Of a stretch of DNA of 64,000 nt, positions 1 through 9,445 are shown one piece after another. How positions within the stretch are numbered: the first letter of the stretch is position 1; the number at the start of each line of letters is the position of its first letter. This stretch comes from AC-49 sp963817035 (lineage in GTDB: Bacteria > Actinomycetota > Thermoleophilia > Solirubrobacterales > Solirubrobacteraceae). A program made the translations under genes and the position numbers. The notes beneath the pieces were generated by a model. The model was not told the DNA's origin. It ran no database searches and worked only from the letters and a program-made list of their open reading frames with translations. The stretch lies in contig CAWFMM010000004.1 in assembly GCA_963817035.1 (NCBI GenBank), positions 1 through 64,000 of the forward strand, written 5' to 3'.

Positions 1-1
1 G

Positions 2-100
2 CCACAACACTGTCAACGGCCGGCGACCCCGGTTTCGTGCGCGAGCCGTGGCGGCCAGGCGCGCAAGTTCGCGTTCAACGGCGGCGTTTTTGAAACGTGA
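2..100 (+). CDS. 3' end of an unidentified gene (partial)
   Basis: The second forward frame is open from the window edge and ends in a TGA at 98-100. That TGA overlaps the GTG start of the next gene in a GTGA arrangement, which is common in this genome. The visible tail ends in residues like RKFAFNGGVFET. The first frame is also open, to a TGA at 91-93, so the frame choice rests only on the overlap. About 32 residues are visible and no family can be named. Confidence 0.35.
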   Translation, partial: PQHCQRPATPVSCASRGGQARKFAFNGGVFET

Positions 101-1295
101 CTGACGTCGCCATCATCGGCGCCGGCCCGTACGGGCTGTCGATCGCCGCCCATCTCCGCTCCCGCGGTGCGGACTTTCGGGTGTTCGGCACGCCCTTGAG
201 TACGTGGCGGACGGCTATGCCCGAAGGGAATGCCGCTGAAGTCCGACGGCTTCGCGTCGAGCCTGTCGGCGCCGGGATCGCGACACTCGTCGCTGGCCGA
301 CTACTGCCGCGAGCGAGGGCTGCCGGTACCACGCCGACGGACCTTCCGGTCGCGAGGGAGAACTTCGTCGCGTACGGCCTGGACTTCCAGCGTCGGTTCG
401 TCCCTGACGTCGAGGAACGGCTCGTGACCTGTCGGGCGGAACGGTCAAACCTTCCGTGGTGAGTCTCGACGACGGGGAGGAGCTGGACGCTCGATGGGTC
501 GTCGTCGCCGCTGGGCTCACGCATTTCGCGGTCATGCCGGACGGGTTCGCCGATCAGCCGACGGATCGGGTCACCCACTCGAGCGCTCATCACGATCTGC
601 GAGCGGTTTCGCCGAGAAGGCGTGGCGGTGATCGGCGCGGGTCCTCGGCCGTGGATCTCGCGGTGGCCCTGACCGCCGCTGGGGCGCCGGCTCGACTGGT
701 GGCCCGCGCGCCTGTGCTTCGCTTCACCTCGCCGCCGTCCGGTCAGCCGCCGAACCTTCCGTCGCCAGACGCCCACCCGCCTCCGGGCTCGGCCCCGGAT
801 GGCGCTCCCGGCTGTGCTGCGATGGACCCGATCTGTTCCGGTATGTCCCGGCCCGGTACCGGCCCGAGATCGTCCGCCGCCATCTCGGGCCGAGTTCGCC
901 GTGGCGGCTGAAGCCGCCGGTCGACTCGTCGGTTGAGGTCATGACGAACTTGCCGTCCGGGGCGTCGACATCCAATGGCAGGGTCCGGCGTGGATTGGAC
1001 GACGGCCGCGTCGGCGGACCGACGAGAACGCGTCGAGACCGACCACGTCATCTGCGCGACGGGCTACCGGGCCGACGTCGGACGGCTGCCGTTCCTTGCG
1101 CCGGATCGTCGCACGGACGTGAGGACCGTCGCGCGGGCGCCGGCGCTGTCCACGGGCTTCGAGTCCTCCGTCCCGGGTCTCTACTTCGCCGGCATCACCG
1201 CCGCCGTCAGCTTCGGGCCGCTGATGCGCTTCATGTACGGCGACGCGTTCGCCGCCCAACGGATCTCCTCGCAGCTCGCCCGGGGCGGCATGTGA
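97..1295 (+). pseudogene. FAD/NAD(P)-dependent oxidoreductase, frameshifted
   Basis: The N-terminus begins VAIIGAGPYGLSIAAHL, a GxGxxG dinucleotide-binding fold typical of flavin monooxygenases of the SidA/FMO type. The reading then jumps between frames: frame 1 to about 235, frame 2 (LADYCRERGLPV), frame 1 (ENFVAYGLDFQRRFVPDVEE), frame 3 (WVVVAAGLTHF, then a second Rossmann-like stretch near 630-700), and finally HVICATGYRADVGRLPF and GLYFAGITAAVSFGPLMRF up to 1295. CATGYR and the closing GLYFAG are the usual end of this family. The pieces stay collinear over about 400 codons, so the gene was recently intact or the sequence has indel errors. As written it encodes no full enzyme. It overlaps the next gene by GTGA. 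Confidence 0.7.
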
Positions 1296-2133
1296 TCGCC
1301 GACGAGCTCCGCGGCGGGGACGGGGACACCGTGTTTGTGATCTGCGGCGCCGGTGGAGCGGCCAGGAGCTCGCGGGGCTGGCCCGCGCGCTCGGCGGCGA
1401 TCCGCGAGTGATCGCCCTGGTCCCGCGCCCGGCCCCCGACGACACCGGGCCGCCCACGACGGTCGAGGCGATGGCCGCCGCCGCCGTGGCGCTGGTGCGC
1501 TCGCATCAACCGCGCGGCCCGTACCGGCTGCTGGGCTACTCCTTGGGTGGGATCGTCGCGCTGGAGATGGGACGACTGCTGGAGGAGAACGGCGGAGCGC
1601 GTCGGCTTCCTCGGAGTCGTGGACGCCTTCTTCGACCGGCGCTACTGGCCGGGGCCGCTGTTCATCCGGGCCAGCGTTCGCCGGTCCGCCGTCCACGCCG
1701 GGGCGTTGCTCGGCCAGCCGCCGGCACAGGCCGGGCGCGAGCTGCGTGGGCGCATCCGCCGGCTCGCCATGCGCTTGGGTGGCCGCTTCAGCGCGCAGGA
1801 AGCTCGATGACCGCCCGCCGAACATGACCGTCGAGGAGTCCAACCTCCTCGCCATGGCTCGGTGGCGGCCTCACGTGTTCGAGGGCGAGGTCGTGCTCTT
1901 CACCGCCGACGCGCACGACTTCGGATGCGATCTCGCCGATCTGTGGCGGCCGTGGCTGCCGAGGATGCACGTCCGGCGCATACCGGGCGACCACCTCGAG
2001 TTGGTGCAGGAGCCCGACGGCATCGCCCGGCTGGCGCAAGGCCGTCGACGAGGCGCTTGGCCGTCGGCGTCGCCCCGCCGTCGCGACCTGGTCGCGGCGA
2101 CGTTCCGCTGGTCGGGCGCGGCGCGACTTCCTG
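1292..2133 (+). pseudogene. NRPS-type thioesterase (alpha/beta hydrolase), frameshifted
   Basis: The start is GTG at 1292, overlapping the previous TGA. Collinear fragments in several frames match a type I/II thioesterase: DTVFVICGAGGAA near the start; then RVIALVPRP and GPYRLLGYSLGGIVALEMGRLL with the nucleophile elbow GYSLGG, in frame 1; GVVDAFFDRRYWPGPLF in frame 2; and WRPHVFEGEVVLFTADAHD followed by RIPGDHLELVQEPDGIARLA in frame 3, holding the C-terminal GDH His motif. A KAVDEALG-like tail lies in frame 1 just before the ATP-grasp gene. At least four frameshifts separate the pieces. Such enzymes release acyl or peptidyl chains from carrier proteins. Together with the flanking oxidoreductase and ATP-grasp gene this suggests a small natural-product or cell-surface modification cluster. 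Confidence 0.65.
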
Positions 2134-3420
2134 GTGGTGGAGTTACACGCCGCCGGCTGCGTGGTGCAGGCGGTGGCACCGCGGGGCAGCGCGCTGCACA
2201 AGGTCACCGCCGTGGAGCGTAGCTACCCCCTGGGCCTCATCGATCCGGCGGGCAGCCTCCGGCGCGCGATCGAATCGTCGTGCGCCGAGTTGATCATCCC
2301 GTTCGACGACCGCACACGGCGCGCGATGCATCGGATCCATTCCGACGCGGATCCGACGACCGATGCGGGTGCCCGACTGCGCAGCCGCCTCGAACGCTCA
2401 CTCGGGCCGCCCGAGCTGTACCAATCCCTCTATTCCCGCGTTGCGATCATGGAGATCGCGGCGCAGTGCGGGGTTCGTTGCCCCGCGACGGCCGCGGTGG
2501 GATCGGCGGACGACATCGCGCGGTGGCTCGTTCAGAATCCGGGCGCCGCCGTTCTGAAGACGGACGGGAGCTGGGGCGGACGCGAAACCAGGCTGATCTG
2601 CACCGAGGCGGACGCTCGCAAGGCGTGGCGTCAGTTGAGCCGTCCGCCGGGTCTCGCCCGCTGTATCAAGCGTCTGCTGCTCGAACGCGATCCGTGGCCG
2701 CTGCGGTCCCGGCTGTCGGGGGACCGCCCTCGGCTGAGCATCCAGTCATTCGTCGACGGCGGCGCGGGCAACGCCGCCGTGGCATGTCTCGATGGCGACA
2801 TGCTCGGCGCCGTGCAAGCCGCAGTGATGCAGAGCAAAGGGCCGACCGGACCGTCAACCGTCCTGCGGGTCGTCGAGCATGCGGAGATGCTGAAAGCAGC
2901 GCGAACGATGGTGGATCGGTTGCACATGTCGGGCCTTGTCGGTCTTGACTTCATCCTGGAGAACGGCACCGGCCGAGCCCACCTGATCGAAGTCAATCCG
3001 CGTGCGACTCCGACGTCCCATCTCGTCTCTGCCGAAGGCCGCGACCTTCTCGCGTCGCTCCGATCGGTCCTCGGCTACGCCGGCCCGCCGCCCCGGACGG
3101 CGACATACCACGATGGCTGTGTGGCGTTGTTTCCCGCGGAGATGGAGCGTGACCCGACGAGCGTGATGCTCGACGACGCCTACCACGACGTCCCCTGGCA
3201 GGCGCCGGATCTGGTGGAGCTCGCACTCGCCGGTCTCCGTTCGCCACGCTCGCGCGAGATCCGCGACCGGCTCGCCGGTCTCGCGGGGACTCCCCCCGCG
3301 TCGCCGCAGACGACCAACGGCACCTGCTCTCCCAGCTCCCAAGCCACCACGCCGGTCAACGCGGACAGGTTTCCCGCAGTGCCCGAAGACCCCGCCGTAT
3401 CCGTTGGAGTTCCCTTGTGA
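2134..3420 (+). CDS. ATP-grasp domain protein
   Basis: A 428-residue open frame resembling ATP-grasp carboxylate-amine or carboxylate-thiol ligases. An N-terminal preATP-grasp half (residues 1-110) precedes a central ATP-binding half with AVLKTDGSWGGRETRLI near 145 and IQSFVDGGAGNAAVACLDGD near 205. The C-terminal VGLDFILENGTGRAHLIEVNPRATPTSHL near 270-298 supplies the metal-binding E and N (EVNPR). These enzymes form an amide, thioester or ester bond via an acyl phosphate; the substrates here are unknown. The same frame is open upstream into the thioesterase tail, so the true start may be slightly upstream (RRDFLVVELHAAG); GTG at 2134 is the nearest start codon. It is intact, unlike its two upstream neighbours. 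Confidence 0.75.
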   Translation: MVELHAAGCVVQAVAPRGSALHKVTAVERSYPLGLIDPAGSLRRAIESSCAELIIPFDDRTRRAMHRIHSDADPTTDAGARLRSRLERSLGPPELYQSLYSRVAIMEIAAQCGVRCPATAAVGSADDIARWLVQNPGAAVLKTDGSWGGRETRLICTEADARKAWRQLSRPPGLARCIKRLLLERDPWPLRSRLSGDRPRLSIQSFVDGGAGNAAVACLDGDMLGAVQAAVMQSKGPTGPSTVLRVVEHAEMLKAARTMVDRLHMSGLVGLDFILENGTGRAHLIEVNPRATPTSHLVSAEGRDLLASLRSVLGYAGPPPRTATYHDGCVALFPAEMERDPTSVMLDDAYHDVPWQAPDLVELALAGLRSPRSREIRDRLAGLAGTPPASPQTTNGTCSPSSQATTPVNADRFPAVPEDPAVSVGVPL

Positions 3421-3461
3421 GGCGAGTCACCTGTCGCGTCGACGAGCATCGTTGACGCGGT

Positions 3462-4064
3462 ATGCGCACCCGGGCTGAACCGACCTCCTCGACTTCTTCG
3501 CATGGTCCAGAGGTTGTCGATGATCGGCGGCATCGGCGTCGGCGCTGGTGGCTTGTCGCTGCTGCGCTCGTGGTCCTGGCCTGGGCGACGGTCACCGCGC
3601 GCCTGTTCGTCTGGCCAGATCTGCCGCCGCTCCCGCAGCGCGCGGACGCGATCGTCGAGCTCGCCGGACCTGCCGTCGATGGGCGTGACCACCTCGCGAT
3701 CAAGCTCGCGAACGAACACAAGGCTGCATTCCTGGTGCAGTCGACCGTCGTCGCGGAGGCCGGAACCAGTCGCTGCCTACCAGCGCCCCGCGGCGTCACG
3801 GTGCTGTGCTTCAACCCGGTACCCGGCACCACCCGTGGCGAGGCCGAGTGGATCGGGAGGGAGGCGAAAGCGCGCAACTGGCGATCAGTCATCCTCGTGA
3901 CCACGCCGGATCAGGCCTGGCGGGCGCGGCTTCGTCTGAGCCGCTGTTTCGACGGGAAGGTCTTCGTTGCGACCTCGCCGCTGCCGTTCTCGAAGTGGCT
4001 CGAGCAGATCCCCTACCAATGGCTTGCCAGTGCGAAGGCGCTCGTCGTCCAACGGGCGTGCTAG
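3462..4064 (+). CDS. YdcF/ElyC-like (DUF218) membrane protein
   Basis: A 200-residue protein with a basic N-terminus, one transmembrane segment at about residues 28-48 (WWLVAAALVVLAWATVTARL) and a DUF218-type domain. Recognisable parts are the strand RADAIVELAGP, the GTTRGEAEWIGREAKARNWRSVILVTTPDQAWRAR region holding the conserved T-x-GEA-type motif, and a C-terminal helix. The family includes ElyC, SanA and YdcF, implicated in envelope polysaccharide or undecaprenyl-carrier homeostasis. It lies 41 nt after the ATP-grasp gene on the same strand, and its location in a surface-polysaccharide region fits an envelope role. The start ATG at 3462 gives the expected cytoplasmic basic segment. Confidence 0.7.
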   Translation: MRTRAEPTSSTSSHGPEVVDDRRHRRRRWWLVAAALVVLAWATVTARLFVWPDLPPLPQRADAIVELAGPAVDGRDHLAIKLANEHKAAFLVQSTVVAEAGTSRCLPAPRGVTVLCFNPVPGTTRGEAEWIGREAKARNWRSVILVTTPDQAWRARLRLSRCFDGKVFVATSPLPFSKWLEQIPYQWLASAKALVVQRAC

Positions 4065-4084
4065 GCAGAAGGCTGTCGATTCCG

Positions 4085-4798
4085 GGGACGGCGGGCCCCG
4101 GGATCGAGCGGCTCGTCGACGATGCGGTCGATCTCGACGATCGGCCTGGCGCCGCGAATGCGGGGCGCAAGGCGATGAGCTGGCGTCGGTGATGGCGCTG
4201 GGCGCGGACTGCATCGAGGGCTGCAGCGTGTTGCGCTCGGGTCAGACAGGCGTGGTGCTCGGCCTCGGTCTGGCGGCGCCGTCGACGCTGGGGACGTTCC
4301 TGCGTGGGCGGCCCGTTTCTGACCAACCGCACCGATGCGCTCGCCGTCGTCGAAGCCGAAGATCGCCAGGACGCCGTCGTCGAGCTGTGCATCCGCGATC
4401 TCAAAGACCAGGCACTCGCGTACCTCCCATCCGGCAAGTTCAACGCCAACGCCGCCTGGACCGTCGTCGCCGCGCTCGCCCACAACCTGCTGCGCTGGAC
4501 CCAGGCCATCGGCCTGCCGCAAACCACAACACGGACCGCACGGACACTGCGCCGACGGCTACTCGCGTTCCCCGGACGCATCGTCCGCCACGGGCGCCGC
4601 TCACCGCAAGGACCAACCCGCCCGATCGCCGGCCCTGGCCTGCCCGCGACGCTCCCGAACACGTCACCACGCAGCCCACGACCGACCGGATTCACCCCCC
4701 ACGCGAGGACACGCGCGGACGACGCAACCCACGAGCAGCCCGAGCCAAATCGCACACGACACCCCAGTCCCCGAGATCAAACGGCGGATCAAGGATAA
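4085..4798 (+). pseudogene. IS1380-type transposase remnant, internally deleted
   Basis: Three collinear fragments recall an IS1380 transposase. An N-terminal piece reads GIERLVDDAVDLDDRPGAAN and GRKAMS (frame 2), followed after a frameshift by MALGADCIEGCSVLRSGQTG and APSTLGTFLRG (frame 1). A C-terminal piece follows from about 4304 in frame 2 with AVVELCIRDLKDQ, LPSGKFNANAAWTVVAALAHN and RTARTLRRRLLAFPGRIVR. The family is normally about 450 residues; the middle (around 250 residues, holding most of the DDE catalytic core) is missing at about 4303. The element therefore cannot move by itself. It lies between the broken cluster to the left and the flippase to the right. I could not define terminal inverted repeats by eye. 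Confidence 0.7.
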
Positions 4799-4832
4799 AT
4801 CAGGGACTCCGCGATGAGCGTCGGCCGAGCGC

Positions 4833-6359
4833 TTATCCGTGCTCCGGCTGCAGGACGCCCCGGCGCCGTCGGGCAGCCGCCAGCTTCGTGACGCGACCCA
4901 GACCGACCTTGAAAACCGGCCGACTGACGTGCGGGGCGAGCCACCACAGCATGGGCACATACACCGCCATGCCGATCACGATCGTCCCGAGTGCCCGGCC
5001 GCCATCCCCGATGCCGGCCTTCTCCAGCGCCCAGCGCCCGAGCACACACGCTGCCGCCATGACACCGGAGGCGACGACGACGCCGCCGAGGCGCGAAGCG
5101 ACGGTCCGCGCCGCGAGACCCATCTGCGCGAGCACGATCACGAACATCGGGATCTCGACGGCGATCAGCTGGACCACGACATAACACGCCGCAATCCCCT
5201 CGATTCCCCACTGGGCGCCGACTACCACCGCCACGGGGGTGAGACAGAGCGACGCCAACTGGGTCCAGAACGTGACCTCCGGTCGACCGACGGCGTCCAT
5301 GTACACGGAACCCCACGACTGAAGCCCGCGGATGAGCACGTAGACGCACAGGATCTGCACGACCCCGACCGAGACCGTCCACCGCGAACCGAATGCAGCC
5401 GGGATCAGATCTGGGCTGACCACCATCAGGCCGAGCACGACCGGGAGCAGGACCGCCGCCAGGTAGCCGATGCTCTCGAGCCACAGGGCCGCCATCCGCT
5501 CCGGCTGGTTCTGGAGGCGGGAGAAGGCCGAGAAGAGTACCTCCGCGATCGGGATGACGATCAGGCTCATCGGGAGGATGACCATGCTCATCCCGAACGA
5601 CCACGCTCCCAGGTCGGCGACGCTGGTGAGCTTGCCGATCAGCAGCGTGAGGACGAGTAGCTCCAGCAGGCGCGCCCACCGACCGCCCGCGATCCGGATC
5701 GCGAACGACGCGAGCTCACGGAACTCCTGCCGCGAGAACTCCAGCGTCGGCCGCCATCCCGCGCGGAACCAGAGTGCCACGACGAACGTGCCCGTGAACG
5801 CTATCTGCTGCAAGGCCAGGGCCCATGCCCCGGCTCCCTTGAGCGCGGCGACTATGGCGACGATCCCTCCGGTGACCAACGCCAGCCAGTTGCGTACCTC
5901 GATGCTGCGGAACTTCATCTCACGCATGTACACGGCCTGGCTCGCCGACCCGATGGAATAGATCGCGTACGTGACGCCTCCGGCGATTACCATCCCGGCG
6001 ACCTCCGGCTCGCCCATGAATGCCGCGATCGGTTCCGCCGCGGCCGCCATCAGCAGGAAGAGCCCGAAGCCACATCCGAGCGACGCCCAGAAGGCCGTCG
6101 AGCGAACGGTTCGCGACCCGTTCTGCGCCTGCACGAGCGCTGAGCCGATCCCCATGTCGGCTACCGTCCCCGCGAAGGCCGCCAGCGCAACCGCCACCGC
6201 CGCTGCCCCGTAGTCGTGCGGAGTCAAGAGGCGCGCGAGGACCGCCACGGTGAGCAGGCGAATGAGCTGGACCGCGACCTGGCCCGCGAGCTTCCACGTG
6301 ATGCCGATGCCGACGAGGCGCTCCATGCCAGGATCGGCGTCAGCCTCCTTTTGCTCCAT
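4833..6359 (-). CDS. Polysaccharide flippase (Wzx/MATE-like, MOP superfamily)
   Basis: A 508-residue integral membrane protein with about 12-14 hydrophobic segments. The N-terminal signature GIGITWKLAGQVAVQLIRLL, then LARLLTPHDYGAAAVAVALA and ADMGIGSALVQ, is characteristic of oligosaccharide flippases (Polysacc_synt) such as Wzx. It would move lipid-linked repeat units across the inner membrane. The C-terminus ends in a basic cytoplasmic tail. ATG at 6359 is used; an internal ATG at MERLVGIG is an alternative. It follows the GT4 gene on the same strand after 121 nt and is intact, in contrast to the polymerase and chain-length genes near 15-17 kb. Confidence 0.85.
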   Translation of the reverse strand: MEQKEADADPGMERLVGIGITWKLAGQVAVQLIRLLTVAVLARLLTPHDYGAAAVAVALAAFAGTVADMGIGSALVQAQNGSRTVRSTAFWASLGCGFGLFLLMAAAAEPIAAFMGEPEVAGMVIAGGVTYAIYSIGSASQAVYMREMKFRSIEVRNWLALVTGGIVAIVAALKGAGAWALALQQIAFTGTFVVALWFRAGWRPTLEFSRQEFRELASFAIRIAGGRWARLLELLVLTLLIGKLTSVADLGAWSFGMSMVILPMSLIVIPIAEVLFSAFSRLQNQPERMAALWLESIGYLAAVLLPVVLGLMVVSPDLIPAAFGSRWTVSVGVVQILCVYVLIRGLQSWGSVYMDAVGRPEVTFWTQLASLCLTPVAVVVGAQWGIEGIAACYVVVQLIAVEIPMFVIVLAQMGLAARTVASRLGGVVVASGVMAAACVLGRWALEKAGIGDGGRALGTIVIGMAVYVPMLWWLAPHVSRPVFKVGLGRVTKLAAARRRRGVLQPEHG

Positions 6360-6480
6360 ACGCTTGTCTAACGGATGGGAGGCTTGCGCTTCCGAACGGG
6401 AAGCTCGCCGCCGCTGCCGAATCTCGTCGGGAAGTCGACGCTACAGGCGGGCGGGAACGCGTGCGTGCCGTTCAGCCGGC

Positions 6481-7666
6481 TCAGCCGACCGGCTCAGCCG
6501 CGACGCCCAGGGCCGCCGCGTAGCTCGCCAGCAGCGCCACCTTGGAGTGTTCCCAGCTGAGGGCGCCGGCGACGCGCTCGCGGCCGATGCGCCCGCGCCG
6601 GTCCCGCTCGGCGGGATCCTCGAGGAGCGCAGAGGTGGCGGCCGCGAACGCATCGGTGTCGTTGCATGGGACGTAACGGGCTGCGTCGCCGGCCGACACG
6701 CGCGCCTCTTGGAGCTCGAACGACACGATCGGGAGGCCGCATGCCATGTACTCGAGGATCTTGTTCATCGTCGAGACGTCGTTCAGCGGGTTGTACGGAT
6801 CCGGTGACAGCGCAACGTCGGCCGTCGCGAGGCACGCGAGCAGCTCGTCGTCCGGGATCCGCCCGGTGAACGTCACGTGATCATCCAGGCCGAGCTCGCT
6901 CGCCAGCGCGCACATCTCGTCGAAGCAGTCGCCGGAGCCGACGAACACTGCGTGCCAGTCGTCGGGCCGGATGTCGCGCAGTGCGACGAGCGACCTAAGC
7001 GCGTAGTCGACCCCGTCCTGCGGACCCATGACGCCCAGGTAGCAGAGAAGGTGCTCCTTACCCCGCTTGAGTGCGGGATCCGGGACGCCCCCGGTGAACC
7101 GGGTCAGATTGGGTGCGCTGCGCACCACGAACACGCGATCGGGCGCCGTCCGGCCACGACCGATGGCGGCCTCGCGGTAGCTGCCGTTGGTCGCGATCAC
7201 CACATCCGCCACGCGATACGTCAGGCGCTCGAGCGCGACCACACCGCGATACAGGAGGTCCTTCCCTCGACCGAAGCGGGACTCGTAGAGCTCGGGCACC
7301 AGGTCGTGCTGGTCGAAGATCACGCGCGCTCCGCGGCGCTTGAACGGCAGTGCGACCAGGAACAGCAGGTCGGGCGGGTTGCAGATGTGGACGACGTCGA
7401 ACCGGCCGAGCTGACGGGCCAGACGCCACATGCGCCAGAGCGCTGCCGAGTACTCGCGAACGTACCCGGTCAACCCTCCGGTGGCCGGGGTGAGCGGGAA
7501 CCGATGGATGTCGACCCCGTCGATCCGCGCGTACGGCTCGCGGTCCTGGGATGCTCCTTGGGGGCACACGACAGCGACCTCGTAGCCGGCTTCGCGCAGC
7601 GCCTGGCACTCCTGCCACACGCGCCGGTCGAACGGGACCGACAGGTTCTCGACGAGGATGAGCGCT

Positions 7667-7680
<14 letters not shown>
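6481..7680 (-). CDS. Glycosyltransferase family 4 (GT-B)
   Basis: A 399-residue GT-B enzyme. The N-terminal Rossmann domain starts ALILVENLSVPFDRRVWQE, a signature of the WcaI/WbuB-like group, with the FDQHDLVPELYESRFG segment near 125. The C-terminal donor-binding domain carries LCYLGVMGPQDGVDYALRS, VTFTGRIPDDELLACLATAD and the E-x7-E-like stretch ILEYMACGLPIVSFELQEAR. It transfers a nucleotide-activated sugar to a lipid-linked intermediate at the cytoplasmic face of the membrane. Its start overlaps the 3' end of the upstream sugar-nucleotide dehydrogenase gene by 14 nt, so the two are probably co-transcribed and translationally coupled. The exact sugar is unknown. Confidence 0.87.
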
Positions 7681-8983
<1,303 letters not shown>

Positions 8984-9055
8984 GCAGCTCCTTGACAGCC
9001 CGATTGCTGAACAAACGGCCCATCGGGAGCGCGACTTCTGCGAGGCCGCAAGGAG

Positions 9056-9445
9056 TCACGTGCTGATCATTCGCGCGAATCCAGCGTCCACGAGGCTTCG
9101 ATCGTGGTCCAGTGCCGGCGCAGGTAGAACTGCGCGACGATCGCCTTGGCGCGGCGGGCATCGGCGCGGCTGAGCGGGGTTGCATCGACCGCGTCGAGCA
9201 TTCGCCGAGCCGCGATGAGCGCGCGGACCGGCACCTGCCAGCGGGGCACCTCGAGGAGCGTCGCGATGTGCGAGGCCGACGGGTCGGTCCAGCTGTCGCG
9301 ATCCCAGGATCTCAGGGACGTGCGCCCACGGTCCGGCGAGCGCGAGCTTGGCCGCGTAGACCTCGTCGCCCCGCAGCATTGGTGGTGCCGGATTCGCCTG
9401 ACCACGTCGACCCGGGTCATGCCATAGAGCGGATCGACCACGGTA
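9056..9445 (-). pseudogene. C-terminal remnant of a GT2-like glycosyltransferase, frameshifted
   Basis: Reading the minus strand in alternate frames restores a plausible glycosyltransferase tail: VVDPLYGMTRVDVVRRIRHH, then in the other frame MLRGDEVYAAKLALAGPWAH followed by VPEIL, then back to DPSASHIATLLEVPRWQVPV followed by RALIAARRMLD and FYLRRHW, ending near 9067. A stretch like GDE-x-AA-x-LAL-GP-hVPE is common near the C-terminus of actinobacterial GT2 enzymes (established pattern; assignment is inference). The long frame of the upstream repeat protein runs into this fragment without a stop. Two frameshifts and no N-terminal catalytic half are visible, so it is a remnant. Confidence 0.45.
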
